Shown piece after piece: positions 5,321 through 5,776 of a stretch of DNA of 5,776 nucleotides. The notes beneath the pieces were generated by a model that did not search any database, was not told the origin of the DNA, and was given only the letters and a program-made list of their open reading frames with translations. The stretch's first letter is position 1; every line of letters begins with the position of its first letter. The stretch covers positions 1 through 5,776 of the forward strand of contig CALBMW010001137.1 of assembly GCA_937896275.1 (NCBI GenBank), in the 5' to 3' direction. This DNA is from an uncultured Myxococcales bacterium. GTDB taxonomy: Bacteria; Myxococcota_A; Bradymonadia; UBA7976; UBA1532. The translations under genes were made by a program, and so were the position numbers.

Positions 5321-5776
5321 TCAACCGTTGTGGTCACCGGCCGCGAGTTCGGCGAGGCGTTCATCGGCCGCGAGCACGCCCTTCGGTACGTCGAGCGCCC
5401 CGAAGGCCTGCCTCGCGAGGCGCCAGGCGCGACCGGCCTGCTCGCCCAGGCCGAACCGGTACATGGCCTGATCGCCCGCCAACAGCAGCGCGTCGGCCAG
5501 CGCCAGGTCGGGCGCACGGACGAGGGGCACCGCGAGCGCGAGGTGGTCCTCGTAGCGCTCCCAAGCGCCCGCGGCCGCGTCGGCGGGCAGCAGCATCGCC
5601 GCGACGCGCGCGGCCATGACGCTGTGACCGGCCGCCTCGAGCGCCACGAGCCGAGGCGCGAGGCGCGCGCGGACCTGATCGAAGCCGCCGCGACCGTAGG
5701 CCACCGAGGCCACCACGAGGTCGGCCTCGCCGGCCCGATCGAGCGCGCCCACCGCGTCGTAGGCGTCCGCGGCGGC
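5321..5776 (-). CDS. C-terminal part of an Ala-rich TPR-like helical repeat protein (cut by window end)
   Basis: The visible 151 residues enter from the right edge with no start needed; a GTG at 5752 lies inside the repeat region and is unlikely to be the true start. The sequence is a series of short Ala/Leu/Gly-rich helices with TPR-like spacing, such as ASVAYGRGGFDQVRARLAPR, ALEAAGHSVMAARVAAML, ALADALLLAGDQAMYRFGL and RAWRLARQAF. It ends VLAADERLAELAAGDHNG before TGA. TPR-type solenoids mediate protein-protein contacts. Many in high-GC bacteria are C-terminal parts of larger proteins, including protein kinases, so the full protein may carry another domain outside the window. It is 71 bp upstream of SPFH protein 1 on the same strand and may share its operon. 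The repeat call is by helical pattern only; no strict TPR consensus was verified. Confidence 0.65.
   Translation of the reverse strand, partial: AAADAYDAVGALDRAGEADLVVASVAYGRGGFDQVRARLAPRLVALEAAGHSVMAARVAAMLLPADAAAGAWERYEDHLALAVPLVRAPDLALADALLLAGDQAMYRFGLGEQAGRAWRLARQAFGALDVPKGVLAADERLAELAAGDHNG

Noticed and set aside
4185..5471. Plus-strand open frame of 428 codons antisense to SPFH protein 1
   Set aside because: It mirrors the coiled-coil codons of the real gene (Leu/Gly/Asp/Val-rich low-complexity output) and spans the intergenic gap and part of the TPR-like gene. It shows no features of its own.

Overview
The window is very GC-rich, with strong G/C bias at codon third positions. It encodes membrane-anchored and lipobox-bearing proteins typical of a Gram-negative envelope. 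High GC, Ala/Arg-rich proteins, serine-hydrolase paralogues, TPR-like repeats and orphan band-7 proteins suggest a myxobacterium-like or other high-GC environmental lineage. That placement is a weak inference; no marker gene is present. There is no sign of phage, IS elements, CRISPR, tRNA or rRNA.

Layout. Bases 1-154 hold no confidently assigned gene; they contain G-runs and overlapping inverted repeats. The plus strand then carries two tandem paralogues of the class A beta-lactamase fold, each with an N-terminal membrane anchor. The first (155-952) has lost the catalytic Ser and Lys and ends at a TAA, although the same frame keeps paralogous sequence for 37 more codons up to a TGA that overlaps the second gene. 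The second (1059-2075) keeps the SxxK and SDN motifs but has KFG where KTG is usual. A small lipoprotein (2133-2594) follows.

The minus strand converges on this cluster, with 15 bp between stop codons. In transcription order it has the C-terminal part of a TPR-like Ala-rich protein (running off the window end, 5776-5321), a membrane-anchored SPFH/band-7 protein (5249-4158), a second SPFH protein (4158-3133, joined by a TGATG stop/start overlap), and a small membrane-anchored helical protein (3128-2610) that starts 4 nt after the previous stop.

How they may work together. The minus-strand genes look like one operon for a hetero-oligomeric SPFH membrane scaffold with a small helical partner, comparable in logic to HflK/HflC but with no protease or NfeD gene in view. 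The plus-strand genes look like an envelope cluster: one probable serine hydrolase, its inactive and apparently newly truncated twin, and a lipoprotein. The most notable observation is the truncated pseudoenzyme: its TAA lies exactly where the active paralogue has a Tyr codon, and every other assigned stop in the window is TGA.
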